In this document: positions 55,988-64,000 of the stretch, piece by piece
How positions within the stretch are numbered: the first letter of the stretch is position 1
Layout: every line of letters starts with the position of its first letter
NCBI GenBank assembly: GCA_016700175.1
Contig: CP065003.1
Location: forward strand, 2,118,001-2,182,000
Origin: Acidobacteriota bacterium
GTDB lineage: Bacteria > Acidobacteriota > Blastocatellia > Pyrinomonadales > Pyrinomonadaceae
Reading direction: 5' to 3'
Length of the DNA: 64,000 bases
Position numbers and translations under genes: made by a program
The notes under the pieces: model-generated
The model's database searches: none
Seen by the model: the letters and a program-made list of their open reading frames with translations, nothing else
What the model was told of the DNA's origin: nothing

Positions 55988-56749
55988 TCAGTTCTCCAGA
56001 ACCTTGCTCAGAAACCCCTCCACAGCCTTCCAGTGGGCGGACACGTCGCCTTCGACACGCTCGGGATCAAGCATCGATGAGCCGTGGACGCCGTTCTCCG
56101 CGATGTAGGTCTTGTGGCCGGCATTGCGCAGCTCCTCGAACTGGGCCTTCGAAGTAACACGCTGCATCTCTGAACCGGGCCGTAGGGCGAGGAGCGGAAC
56201 CTTCACCTTTGACAGGTACATCGACGGGCTGCAATTTTCCATAGGGCCTCCGCTTGCGGGGGAAAAAGAAAGCACGGCATCGACCTTTCCTTGATGTTCC
56301 GCAGCAAGCTTGATCACAAGGGCTGCGCTGTAGCTGCTCCCCCAAGCGATCGTCTTTCCGCCGAATCCCTGCTCTCTTGCGTATTTCAGGGTTGCCTCCA
56401 GGTCGGGATATGCCGCGCAGTAGTCGGTTTCGGGCTCCGCGAATTTGGCCCGGGTCCGGTTCGTTCCCTCGAAGACCGCGCCGCCGACCCTCAGGTCCGC
56501 AGCGATGACATTGAATCCTTTGTCGGTCAGCCGCGGCAAGATTCGCTCGTACTCGCCCCTTACGTCTGCCCCTCCCTGGTGAAAAAGAAGGATCACCGGG
56601 GCCTTTTTCCCTTTAGACGAAACATATACATCGGCGACGATCGTCGTGCCGTCCGCCGCCTTGAATTCGACGGTTTTTGATTCCTGGGCCGCAGCCGGAA
56701 CGGCGGCGAACAAAATAAGGCAGACCAATGCAAAGGCAGTTATTCTCAC
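55988..56749 (-). CDS. Exported alpha/beta-hydrolase, dienelactone-hydrolase-like
   Basis: A 253-residue hydrolase with a signal peptide (ALVCLILFAAVPAAAQ). FHQGGADVRGEY marks the oxyanion region, the nucleophile is Ser in AWGSSYSAALVI, and the His is in ENGVHGSSML. Its fold is that of dienelactone hydrolases or acetyl-xylan-esterase-like enzymes; the substrate is not known. It converges with the Tricorn gene and is divergent from hutG. Confidence 0.82.
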   Translation of the reverse strand: MRITAFALVCLILFAAVPAAAQESKTVEFKAADGTTIVADVYVSSKGKKAPVILLFHQGGADVRGEYERILPRLTDKGFNVIAADLRVGGAVFEGTNRTRAKFAEPETDYCAAYPDLEATLKYAREQGFGGKTIAWGSSYSAALVIKLAAEHQGKVDAVLSFSPASGGPMENCSPSMYLSKVKVPLLALRPGSEMQRVTSKAQFEELRNAGHKTYIAENGVHGSSMLDPERVEGDVSAHWKAVEGFLSKVLEN

Positions 56750-56846
56750 TCTTTACCTCCGAGATTCGGTAACTTACCTGCAGGTGATATGATTTTCGAT
56801 CAGTTGTTCCCTATGCGCCGGGCCGTGCGCCCGGCTTGAACGAAAG

Positions 56847-57665
56847 ATGACCTCAGATGACCCGTTTGTAATTGTCGAACCGGTATCCGAAGCCGCGCCG
56901 TTCGTCCTTAGCATACCTCATTGCGGCGTCGAGTTCCCTACGGAAGTTGCGGACAGGCTCGAACCGTCGATGACCAAAGCGCCGGACGACACGGACTGGC
57001 ACCTCGACAGGCTCTACGATTTCGCACCGGAACTTGGCGTGACGATGATCCACGCGAGGTACTCGCGGTGGGTAATCGACCTCAACCGTGAGCCGGAAGG
57101 TAGGCCGCTCTATGACGACGGGCGGATAATCACTGAACTCTGCCCGACGACCGATTTCCTCGGCGATCTTCTTTACCTTGATCCGGACGAAGCGCCTGAC
57201 GACACGGAGAAGGAAAGGAGACTTGAGGCTTACTATCGCCCGTATCATTCAAAGATCGATGAGGTCATCTCTGACCTTCGTGCGAAGTTCGACAACGTGA
57301 TCTTCTGGGACGGGCATTCGATCAGAAGGCTCGTGCCTTCGATCAGGCCGGAGCCGTTTCCCGACCTGATACTCGGCGACAATGACGGCAAGACGGCGTC
57401 GCGAAGGATCATCGACTCGGCGGTCGGAGCGCTGTCTTTGGGGAGATATCGACTGAATCATAACGATCCGTTCCGGGGCGGGTACCTGACGCGTTCGAAA
57501 GGCGATCCTTCGAACGGCGTCCACGGGCTGCAGCTGGAGATGTCGAAGGACCTGTACATGGACGCAACGGAGACCGAGTATGACGAGAATAAGGCGGCGG
57601 TCCTGAAGGCGCATCTGCAGGCTGTGTTCGAGAGGCTGATCGATGCGGTGTCCGACGAGCTTTAG
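56847..57665 (+). CDS. hutG: N-formylglutamate amidohydrolase
   Basis: Hydrolyses N-formylglutamate to glutamate and formate in the last step of histidine breakdown. The 272 residues carry the zinc-binding motifs SIPHCGVEFP and WDGHSIRRLVP, plus RYSRWVIDLNREP. The stop codon lies inside the first unit of a tandem repeat (57651-57915). With hutF next on the same strand it forms the FIGLU-deiminase branch of the hut pathway; hutH, hutU and hutI are not in the window. Confidence 0.93.
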   Translation: MTSDDPFVIVEPVSEAAPFVLSIPHCGVEFPTEVADRLEPSMTKAPDDTDWHLDRLYDFAPELGVTMIHARYSRWVIDLNREPEGRPLYDDGRIITELCPTTDFLGDLLYLDPDEAPDDTEKERRLEAYYRPYHSKIDEVISDLRAKFDNVIFWDGHSIRRLVPSIRPEPFPDLILGDNDGKTASRRIIDSAVGALSLGRYRLNHNDPFRGGYLTRSKGDPSNGVHGLQLEMSKDLYMDATETEYDENKAAVLKAHLQAVFERLIDAVSDEL

Positions 57666-57915
57666 CTTGTCGGTTGGGACCGCGGGCGTCCCCGCCCGCA
57701 TCTCTTGTCCGACGAGCTTCAGCTTGTCGGTTTGGACCGCGGGCGTCCAAGCATCTTTTGTCCGACGAGCTTCAACTTGTCGATCTGGACCGGGCCTGGA
57801 CCGCGGGCGTCCCCGCCCGCATTCTTTGTCCGACGAACTTCAGCTTGTCGGTATCCCGCGCTTCCGCGCGGCGCAAACTGAAGTTCGCGGTACCTCGGGC
57901 AAGCTGAAGTTCGCG
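57651..57915. repeat. Tandem hairpin repeat starting in the hutG stop region
   Basis: Four variable copies of a ~57-bp unit. It begins TCCGACGAGCTTCAGCTTGT, a near-palindrome, then carries GACCGCGGGCGTCCCCGCCC, a second hairpin. Copy 1 supplies the last codons and the TAG of hutG. After copy 4 comes the GCGCGGCGCAAACTGAAGTT segment also found near 21720. It fills the gap before hutF. Confidence 0.85.
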
Positions 57916-57921
57916 CTACAT

Positions 57922-59217
57922 ATGGATTTCCAATTCAAAGCTATCCTTCAATCCGACGGCTGGCTCGAGAACACAAGGATCTCGACCGACAAGAAGGGCG
58001 TTATAACGTCGATCGGACCAACCGAAGATCCGAACGATGCCAGCGGCTACGCCATTCCCGGCTTCCGGAACTGCCACTCCCACGCGTTTCAGTACGCGAT
58101 GGCGGGTCTCGCGGAAAGGCACGGGAAAGAATCGGGCGGCGACGACTTCTGGGGATGGCGAAAGACGATGTACGAGCTCGCACTATCGCTCGATCCGGAC
58201 CAGGTCGAGGCGATCGCCGCGATGCTCTATTCCGAGCTTGTCCGCCACGGCTACACGCACGTCAGCGAGTTCCACTATCTTCATCACGACAAGGACGGAC
58301 GGCCGTACGCGAATCCCGCCGAGATGGGCGAACGCCTTATCGCTGCCGCCGAAACTGCGGGCATCAACATCACTCTTCTTCCTGTTTTTTATCAGAAAGG
58401 AGGCTTCGGCAAGGATCCGCTCCCGGAACAGCGCCGGTTCATAAGCCCGGATCTCTTCGACTACGCCTCGCTCCTTCAACGCACCATAGACGCCTGCAGC
58501 GAGAGCGAGCTCGCCCGCGCCGGGATCGCGGTGCATTCCCTGCGCGGAGTAGATCCGGAGGACGTCGTCCGGATCTCGCAGGAGCTCGGGGGCGAATTGC
58601 CTTTTCACATACATATTTCCGAGCAGATAAAGGAAGTTGAGGAATGCGTCGGGCACCTGGGTGCTCGACCGCTCGAGTGGTTTCTGAGGAACGTGAATGT
58701 CTCGGACCGATTCAACCTTGTGCACGCGACGCACGCGACCGACCGCGAGGCAAGAGGAATCGCGAAAAAGGGCGCAAACGTGGTCCTTTGCCCTTCGACC
58801 GAAGGAAATCTGGGAGACGGGTTATTTCCGCTAAAGGAGTTTCAGGATGCGGGCGGAAGGTGGTCGATCGGGACCGACTCGCACGTCGGCTTGAATCCGT
58901 TCGAAGAGCTACGGCTTCTCGATTACGGCCAGCGGCTGACGAACCACCGCCGCGACACATTTACGGGCGAGAGCGAATCGAGCGGCGAGAATGCGATCAG
59001 GTCCGCATTCTTCGCGGGTGTGAAGGCGACTGGTGAAACGACTTCGGAATACTTCGAGGTCGGGAAGCCTCTGAACGCGTGCGTGATCCGTGACGATCAT
59101 CCTCTGATCGAAGCGACGGGACTCGGATCGCTGGCGGACCGGATCGTGTACGCTTCGGGGCCTGCGTGGGTGAAGGGGACGATTGTGAATGGGAAATGGA
59201 GAGTTGAAAATGGATGA
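57922..59217 (+). CDS. hutF: Formimidoylglutamate deiminase
   Basis: Converts N-formimidoyl-glutamate to N-formylglutamate and ammonia, feeding HutG. The ATG at 57922 (MDFQFKAILQSDGWLENTR) gives 431 residues; the frame is open 93 codons further only because it reads through the repeat. Metal ligands of the amidohydrolase fold are seen in PGFRNCHSHAFQYAM, FHIHIS, and GTDSHVGLNPFEEL. Also present is STEGNLGDGLFPL, the HutF substrate loop. Confidence 0.93.
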   Translation: MDFQFKAILQSDGWLENTRISTDKKGVITSIGPTEDPNDASGYAIPGFRNCHSHAFQYAMAGLAERHGKESGGDDFWGWRKTMYELALSLDPDQVEAIAAMLYSELVRHGYTHVSEFHYLHHDKDGRPYANPAEMGERLIAAAETAGINITLLPVFYQKGGFGKDPLPEQRRFISPDLFDYASLLQRTIDACSESELARAGIAVHSLRGVDPEDVVRISQELGGELPFHIHISEQIKEVEECVGHLGARPLEWFLRNVNVSDRFNLVHATHATDREARGIAKKGANVVLCPSTEGNLGDGLFPLKEFQDAGGRWSIGTDSHVGLNPFEELRLLDYGQRLTNHRRDTFTGESESSGENAIRSAFFAGVKATGETTSEYFEVGKPLNACVIRDDHPLIEATGLGSLADRIVYASGPAWVKGTIVNGKWRVENG

Positions 59218-59253
59218 TTGAGAGTCCAATAGATTCCTGTGAGGTATCTGACA

Positions 59254-60234
59254 TTAGTCTACCGTTCTGGATATCCACCCCAGCCAAATCTGCTTCTTGA
59301 CATCCGAATAGCTAAAGTTGATCGACTCCAGACCTCCCTCTTTTGTCAGTCCGATAGTCGCCACATTTCCGTCTCTGTCTTTCAAGCTCAGCGTTGTGCC
59401 TCTCGCAGGATCAGCCTTGATCGAACCGTAATACAGCGCGAGAGGATTCCCGGGCTTATCGTCGATCAGTGCAAGTTCGTATACGTTCGCGTATGTGTTC
59501 CAGGTCAGCGTGAAGAAGTATTGGTCTCCCTTATCCCGCAGTATCCCTGCAAGTATGCAACCGTCGAGAATATTGTAGAGATTTAGTTGTTGCCCCTGCT
59601 CCCACTTCTCCGAAACCGTTTTCAGCACTTCAAAATCCGGCAGATCACATCTTGAACCGTCGAAATACGTGAGCAGGTTCTTCTCGCTCCCGATCTCGGG
59701 AGCCTTGTCCATCTTCCTTGTGAACTCCATTATCCAGTTGGACGCCCAGGTCTTTCCTCCGTCCGTCGAATAGCCGTCGTCCCAACGGAGCGAGTTCTCA
59801 GTGATGTCCGAGAAAGTGTAGCGAGAGATCCTCGTCGTTCCGTCTTCCTGTTTTCTTTCCGCGAAGAACTCGCCGCGGCCGTGGCGGAACTCGCCTTCGA
59901 GCCCGTTCGTTCCCGAGCGGTTCTTCCCCGCCCAGTTCAGCCATAGGTCCCACTTCTTCTTTTCGGGGTTGTAGTACCGCCGGCTGTAGCCGTTGATCCC
60001 GTCCTTTCCCTCGCTCCAGAGCTCGAGTATCGCCTTGCCGCCGAGGATCGAATAGATGCGTGCCGTCGCCTTGTGCTGGTCCTTCCAGGTCTTGTCCGGC
60101 TGTTGTACGCGGAGGTTGACGTCCCATTCGCCGATCCAGAAATCGAACTGCCGCGCGGGGTCCGGCATTTGTGCGAACTGGCCGAACGCCTGCGCCGCCG
60201 CGATGAAAATGATCAATCCAATCGTTTTCTTCAT
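59254..60234 (-). CDS. Exported DUF1579-like protein
   Basis: A 326-residue protein. The ATG at 60232-60234 gives a signal peptide (IGLIIFIAAAQAFGQ). The first half has the FDFWIGEWDVNLRVQ motif of DUF1579-like proteins and beta strands such as WDLWLNWAGKN; the second half looks like another beta-rich domain (FFTLTWNTYANVYEL). Its start codon overlaps the stop of the mpg gene by 4 bp (ATGA), so the two are translationally coupled. No function is known. Confidence 0.75.
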   Translation of the reverse strand: MKKTIGLIIFIAAAQAFGQFAQMPDPARQFDFWIGEWDVNLRVQQPDKTWKDQHKATARIYSILGGKAILELWSEGKDGINGYSRRYYNPEKKKWDLWLNWAGKNRSGTNGLEGEFRHGRGEFFAERKQEDGTTRISRYTFSDITENSLRWDDGYSTDGGKTWASNWIMEFTRKMDKAPEIGSEKNLLTYFDGSRCDLPDFEVLKTVSEKWEQGQQLNLYNILDGCILAGILRDKGDQYFFTLTWNTYANVYELALIDDKPGNPLALYYGSIKADPARGTTLSLKDRDGNVATIGLTKEGGLESINFSYSDVKKQIWLGWISRTVD

Positions 60235-60848
60235 TTCCCAGCTCTCCTCGGAGCCTTGCTTACGAACGGGTTTTCCTTCAGCCAGTATCTCCAGGGCTTG
60301 CCGACATATTCCCCGGCGTAATCGATTCCGACCCTTGGCCCTGAGGCTATCTCCGATGCGGCAACCGACGGCGCGTCTTCCAGCCAGATCCTGTTCCCCG
60401 TCAGATCTTCGCCGTAGAACGACTTGTCGATCCCCAGCGCGATGCACAGCTTGCCGGGTCCCGATGTGAGATTCCGGTCCGGCATCTTGCCGCGGCGTTC
60501 GCGCATTCGCTCAATGTTTTCCAGAGGTTCGATCGCCCGTACAAGCACTACGTGGGGATGATCCTGAGGGCCTGTCACGACATTGAGTTGATGGTACATC
60601 CCGTAGACAAAGAAGACGTATGCCGTTCCGCCCGGGCCGAAGATCACTTTCGTTCTGTCGGTCAGCCGCCCGCCGAAAGAATGAGCCGCTTTGTCCTCGA
60701 TGCCCATATAGGCCTCGACCTCAACGATCTTCCCGGAAACACGGTCTCCCGCCTCATCGGGAACGACGAGCGTCTTTCCGAGGAGATCGCGGGCGACCTG
60801 AAGCGTGTCTTCGCGCTTGTAGAAATTACTTGGGAGTTTTCGCGGCAT
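60231..60848 (-). CDS. mpg: 3-Methyladenine DNA glycosylase (AAG/Mpg family)
   Basis: Removes alkylated purines from DNA. The 205 residues show the family signature, VEAYMGIEDKAAHSFGG with catalytic Glu, VFFVYGMYHQLNVV, and SGPGKLCIALGI with the DNA-binding Gly-Pro-Gly. It lies 2 bp downstream of the VOC gene and overlaps the DUF1579-like gene by 4 bp. Confidence 0.94.
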   Translation of the reverse strand: MPRKLPSNFYKREDTLQVARDLLGKTLVVPDEAGDRVSGKIVEVEAYMGIEDKAAHSFGGRLTDRTKVIFGPGGTAYVFFVYGMYHQLNVVTGPQDHPHVVLVRAIEPLENIERMRERRGKMPDRNLTSGPGKLCIALGIDKSFYGEDLTGNRIWLEDAPSVAASEIASGPRVGIDYAGEYVGKPWRYWLKENPFVSKAPRRAGK

Positions 60849-60850
60849 TT

Positions 60851-61213
60851 TCAGCCGCCGAAGTCCGGCGGATACCAGATCAGCTCGACGATGTTCCCTC
60901 CGACGCCCTTTGTGTAGAAGGAAGAGGTCCCGTCCCTGTGAGGCTTGATCGGGCGGCCCTCCTTTTCGGCTGCGGCTTCCAGTTCTTCGAGCGTGTCTAC
61001 ACGCATTGCAATATGCGGCGGATGTTTTGAGCCCGGAGGCAAGAGCGCGATCCCGAACCCTTTCGGATCACGCACCATCGCCCAATCGTCAAACAACGAT
61101 TCGACCGTAAACCCGAGCTTCCTGTAACCTTCGACGTCGCCTTCCAGATCCTCGGTCTTGACCGCGAGATGGTCCACGCGGCCTGAAAATCTAACTTCTT
61201 CGTTCGCTCCCAT
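60851..61213 (-). CDS. VOC-family (glyoxalase-like) protein
   Basis: A 120-residue vicinal-oxygen-chelate protein. The ATG at 61211-61213 follows a GGAGGT site; a TTG two codons upstream is less likely. VDHLAVKTEDLE opens the first module, HIAMRVDTLEEL the second, and NIVELIWYPP closes the second. The metal ligands (His, His, Glu) are in place. The substrate is unknown. Confidence 0.85.
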   Translation of the reverse strand: MGANEEVRFSGRVDHLAVKTEDLEGDVEGYRKLGFTVESLFDDWAMVRDPKGFGIALLPPGSKHPPHIAMRVDTLEELEAAAEKEGRPIKPHRDGTSSFYTKGVGGNIVELIWYPPDFGG

Positions 61214-61272
61214 TGCCAAATTACCTCCGTACCAAGAGATACTAGCAAGCGGGCGCGGACTTTGAAAGAAAC

Positions 61273-61305
61273 AAAAAAAGGGGAACGGGCATGATCCCGT
61301 TCCCC
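61273..61305 (-). terminator. Intrinsic terminator of the C25 peptidase gene
   Basis: GGGGAACGGG and CCCGTTCCCC form a perfect 10-bp stem with a 6-nt loop. On the minus strand a run of seven T follows, 22 bp after the stop at 61327. Confidence 0.95.
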
Positions 61306-61326
61306 TGTCGAAGGAGTGAACACTTC

Positions 61327-63942
61327 TTAGTAGATCTGAACCGTCGGATCGCCGAACAGCATCCAGGTCCGGCGGGCGTCCATATCGCTGGAAGTCTGTT
61401 TGGCGAGACGGACGATGTCCCCGATCCTCTGATTGTTCGAGAAGACCCTGGAGACCACGTTCTGGCTCATCGAGATCTGGCCCGACGCATACGTCGAACC
61501 CGAAGAGGCCCAGGCGGCGATCGCTGCGTTCGGAGCCTTGACCAGCCGCTCGGCGAAGCCGTCCGCTTGCGCGTCCGACATATAGCCGTTGAGACAGGTC
61601 ATCAGCATATAGAAAGACAGCTTCTCGTTGGTGAGCTGCGCCGCGTGGTTCGCGTTGAACACGTTGGCGCTTGTCCAGCCGACCGTCGTTCCGTGGCCGA
61701 GGTAGCTGACCATCGTCGGTCCGGTGTTCGCAACGTCGCGGATCTGCTGGCCCATCGCGCTGTCTCCGAGCACGGATCTCTCGATCCTTGTCGACGAGAC
61801 CGATCCCGGAAGGATGTTGTCCAGTTCGCCGTTGAGTATCTCGAAGAAAGTGTCCGCGGCAAGTCCGGCAGACTGGCTGGTGCTTCCGTTGTAAGCGTCG
61901 TAGCGCACCAGCTTGGCGACAGCGTTGAACGCCTCGGTGGTGTTGACGACCGGAAATCTCCCGATCGAAAGGTCCTCGACGCCGTCGTCGTTGAAATCAA
62001 CGAGCCAGCCGTCGCTGGAAGTCTCCATATCGAACGTCTCGATCATTTTCGTCGGGACGAAGTTGCGCGTTTGCGCCAGACCTAGATAGTTGCGGTAGTC
62101 GTAGCTCGAATCTCCGAACAGAAGGACGTAGCCGGGATTACCGGACCAGTTCGAGCTTGCGTGCAGGAAGAAGGTCCGCAGCGCGTCAGGGGAACTCACG
62201 CCGTAACCGAACTCGTCTCCTATATCGTCCACGAGAACGACGCTCGCCGGAATACCCTGTGCGGTGCGCAATGCTGCAAGGTCATCCGCGGCACTTCGGA
62301 ACTCGTTCGAAGTTACGATAAGAAGATCCGCCGAATTCGAGAGCGAGTGCCACGAAGAGGGCGCATTCGGTTTGATCATCGCGACAGGTTCCGTAACCGT
62401 CTCAGCGATCGCGACGAATTCTCGGTTTCGGCTCTCTGCACTCAGGCTGAAACCGAAGGTTCCGTTCACGACTTCCGGCTGGACATCGACCTCGTTCCTG
62501 GCGTTGTGCGAATAGACTTCGTAAACCTTGATGCTCGAGCCCGCAAATCCGGCGATCCGTGCGGAATCCCCTGCAGACACCCCGAACCTGATCTTTTGGT
62601 CTGAGGCGACAAGCCGCCGTTCGTAAGTAACGCTTACCTCGTCGATCAGGCTGTAATCGAGCGACGACGCGGATGAGCGAAGATAGAAGTTATTTACCCC
62701 CGAGACGACCTCCGAGGCCGGAACGTCGAACTCGAATTCCCTGTTCTCCTTCGCGGCGAAGGAGACGGTGCCGGCAGTGAAGTTGTTGAACCTGACTGTC
62801 ACGAGATGGTCGGGGCCGTAATAACCCTGGAGCCGGACCCGGATCTTCGCGAATGTGTTGGGGCCCGTCTGCGCGACCTCGGAAAGCGAGATCGGCATCG
62901 CGGTTTCGGCCGTGGGGGCCACGAGAGGTCCGAACCAGTTCTCGTGCTCGCCGTTGACGAGACCGGATACGTAGTTGCTTCTGGGTCGCTCCGTAACGCG
63001 AAGCAGATAGGTTTGCGCGGCGGTGGAACCTGCACCGAGATCGGTCGCGACCTGAATTCTCATTCCCGGCGCGTCTCCGACTATCAGGTAATAGATCCCG
63101 TAGCCCGAATACTTCGAGTCCTGTCCGGATCCGAAGAACTCGACCGACCCGTCACTATTCACCCTGATCGGCGTCTGCACGCCGTTCCTGTAAAGCTGCC
63201 AGTGATCGCGATTCGAAGAAGTACTGAACCCGTTCGCCTGAAGATCGGCGGCGGAAACCTTGTACCACGCGGAATGATCGACATAGAACTTGACTCCCGT
63301 CCTGGAGGCAACGTCCCACTGCCCCGCGAGATCGGGGGTCGGATTGGGATCCGGAGTCGGACCGGGCGTCGGCGTCGGTGTGGGCGTAGGAGTCGGTGTA
63401 GGTGTAGGCGTAGGAGTCGGCGTAGGTGTAGGTGTAGGCGTAGGCGTAGGAGTCGGCGTCGGAGTCGGCGTAGGCGTAGGAGTCGGCGTTGGTGTAGGCG
63501 TCGGTGTAGGAGTCGGCGTAGGAGTTGGTGTCGGCGTTGGTGTAGGCGTCGGTGTAGGAGTAGGCGTAGGAGTTGGTGTCGGCGTTGGTGTAGGCGTCGG
63601 TGTAGGAGTCGGCGTTGGGAAATTCCTTCGCCTGTTCCTCCAGTTGTTCCACCAGGCCGGCCACTGGCCCTGCCTTTCGGTCAACTGCGCAGGATCATCC
63701 CCGACGGATGCCTCAGCGTCTTTGCCCGTGTCGCCGCCAAACAAGAGAGCTTCCTCCGAATCCCGGAATACCACTCTTTCCATTCGGATCGTCGTCGGCT
63801 GGCCTGCGGTTTCTGCACCGTTCCCGGACTTGGAGCTTTGGCCCTGAACATTGGTTGAAATGGGGATGAAGTTCCAGATCAATCCAAGGATCAGAAACGC
63901 GATCACCGGAGACCTGCTGCTAACGTACACTTTATTCGTCAT
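61327..63942 (-). CDS. Gingipain-like C25 cysteine peptidase with long Pro-Thr linker
   Basis: An 871-residue exported protease. After a signal peptide (VIAFLILGLIWNFIPISTNV) a (Pro-Thr)n linker of about 80 residues covers roughly 110-190. A C25 N-terminal beta region and the catalytic alpha/beta domain follow. The catalytic His is H750 (YLGHGTTVGW) and the Cys is C783 (LMTCLNGYMSD), and LLFGDSSYDYRNY is also typical of C25. The C-terminus ends with DPTVQIY. C25 proteases are best known from Porphyromonas, where a type IX system exports them; no such system is visible here. Confidence 0.9.
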   Translation of the reverse strand: MTNKVYVSSRSPVIAFLILGLIWNFIPISTNVQGQSSKSGNGAETAGQPTTIRMERVVFRDSEEALLFGGDTGKDAEASVGDDPAQLTERQGQWPAWWNNWRNRRRNFPTPTPTPTPTPTPTPTPTPTPTPTPTPTPTPTPTPTPTPTPTPTPTPTPTPTPTPTPTPTPTPTPTPTPTPTPTPTPTPTPTPTPGPTPDPNPTPDLAGQWDVASRTGVKFYVDHSAWYKVSAADLQANGFSTSSNRDHWQLYRNGVQTPIRVNSDGSVEFFGSGQDSKYSGYGIYYLIVGDAPGMRIQVATDLGAGSTAAQTYLLRVTERPRSNYVSGLVNGEHENWFGPLVAPTAETAMPISLSEVAQTGPNTFAKIRVRLQGYYGPDHLVTVRFNNFTAGTVSFAAKENREFEFDVPASEVVSGVNNFYLRSSASSLDYSLIDEVSVTYERRLVASDQKIRFGVSAGDSARIAGFAGSSIKVYEVYSHNARNEVDVQPEVVNGTFGFSLSAESRNREFVAIAETVTEPVAMIKPNAPSSWHSLSNSADLLIVTSNEFRSAADDLAALRTAQGIPASVVLVDDIGDEFGYGVSSPDALRTFFLHASSNWSGNPGYVLLFGDSSYDYRNYLGLAQTRNFVPTKMIETFDMETSSDGWLVDFNDDGVEDLSIGRFPVVNTTEAFNAVAKLVRYDAYNGSTSQSAGLAADTFFEILNGELDNILPGSVSSTRIERSVLGDSAMGQQIRDVANTGPTMVSYLGHGTTVGWTSANVFNANHAAQLTNEKLSFYMLMTCLNGYMSDAQADGFAERLVKAPNAAIAAWASSGSTYASGQISMSQNVVSRVFSNNQRIGDIVRLAKQTSSDMDARRTWMLFGDPTVQIY
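63363..63618. repeat. Hexamer-based repeat encoding the Pro-Thr linker
   Basis: On the plus strand a run of GGCGTAGGTGTA-type units (GGnGTn, period 6) encodes (Pro-Thr)n on the other strand. Third positions vary, so the DNA is less repetitive than the protein. Such a run is prone to length change and also creates long meaningless frames on the other strand. Confidence 0.92.
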
Positions 63943-64000
63943 TGTTTTGCCCTGCGAGAAAAGGCGATCTCGATGTGAAGTGACCCGGCGCAGGCTTCAA

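Noticed and set aside
57643..57921. Longer N-terminus of HutF
   Set aside because: The extra 93 codons translate the tandem hairpin repeat; the protein family starts at the ATG at 57922.
62806..63858. Plus-strand frames rich in Arg/Ser or Gly-Val repeats
   Set aside because: They are the complement of the Pro-Thr linker and C25 gene.

Overview
The window looks like a chromosomal segment of a Gram-negative, GC-rich (roughly 58-60%), free-living bacterium. The combination of FG-GAP/choice-of-anchor surface proteins, an ECF sigma factor beside a Ser/Thr kinase, exported DUF1579-like proteins, Tricorn-type and C25 peptidases, very large RHS proteins and dense intergenic hairpin repeats is what I would expect of an acidobacterium of the Blastocatellia/Pyrinomonadales type. 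That placement is inferred from gene style, not from rRNA, since no rRNA gene is present.

Layout. (1) 1-4.8 kb, minus strand: the conserved translation block tRNA-Tyr, tRNA-Gly, tRNA-Thr, tuf, rpmG, tRNA-Trp, secE, nusG, rplK, rplA, rplJ; rplJ runs off the left edge with an unusual acidic tail. (2) 4.9-12.3 kb: a Xer recombinase, a DUF4173 membrane protein, an autoregulated-looking group (membrane protein, winged-helix regulator, FAD reductase) with a readable promoter and operator, a polytopic membrane protein and a lipoprotein. (3) 12.37-18.48 kb: a module holding a secreted FG-GAP protein divergent from an ECF sigma factor and a receptor-like Ser/Thr kinase. It is bounded by two nearly identical copies of the last ~120 bp of ettA, as an integration at the ettA 3' end would leave. 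(4) 20.3-22.7 kb: a menC-like enolase-superfamily gene and an MscS channel.

(5) 22.7-35.4 kb: a long, interrupted Fe-S assembly (suf) cluster on the minus strand, in the order sufR, sufB, sufC, sufD, sufS, sufU. It is interleaved with a broken lipoprotein gene, a RidA protein, a periplasmic carbonic anhydrase, a prenylcysteine-methyltransferase-like gene, a methionine gamma-lyase-like gene, a cupin and a truncated hemoglobin. SufB carries a full intein with a LAGLIDADG endonuclease domain at an active-site cysteine. The gaps are filled with palindromic repeats and a heptamer array.

(6) 35.5-44.2 kb: a minus-strand set of an FG-GAP protein, a 1,893-residue RHS protein ending in what looks like a LAS-type zinc peptidase, and two paralogous exported proteins. 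I read it as a candidate polymorphic toxin with two immunity proteins. (7) 44.7-49.5 kb: a methyltransferase-like gene, tatA, a stand-alone L12-like domain, a proline iminopeptidase, unknown genes, and a short self-contained transcription unit (promoter, near-perfect Shine-Dalgarno, 11-codon ORF, hairpin, terminator). (8) 49.9-64 kb: a TPR protein, a metzincin-like protease, a Tricorn-type protease, an alpha/beta hydrolase, hutG and hutF of histidine catabolism, a DUF1579-like protein, 3-methyladenine glycosylase, a VOC protein, and a gingipain-family C25 peptidase with a long (Pro-Thr) linker.

No transposase gene, CRISPR array or prophage was found. Several families of intergenic inverted repeats recur through the window. 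Start codons were moved inward from the longest open frame where a ribosome binding site, signal peptide or family alignment supported it; each such choice is stated in the entry.
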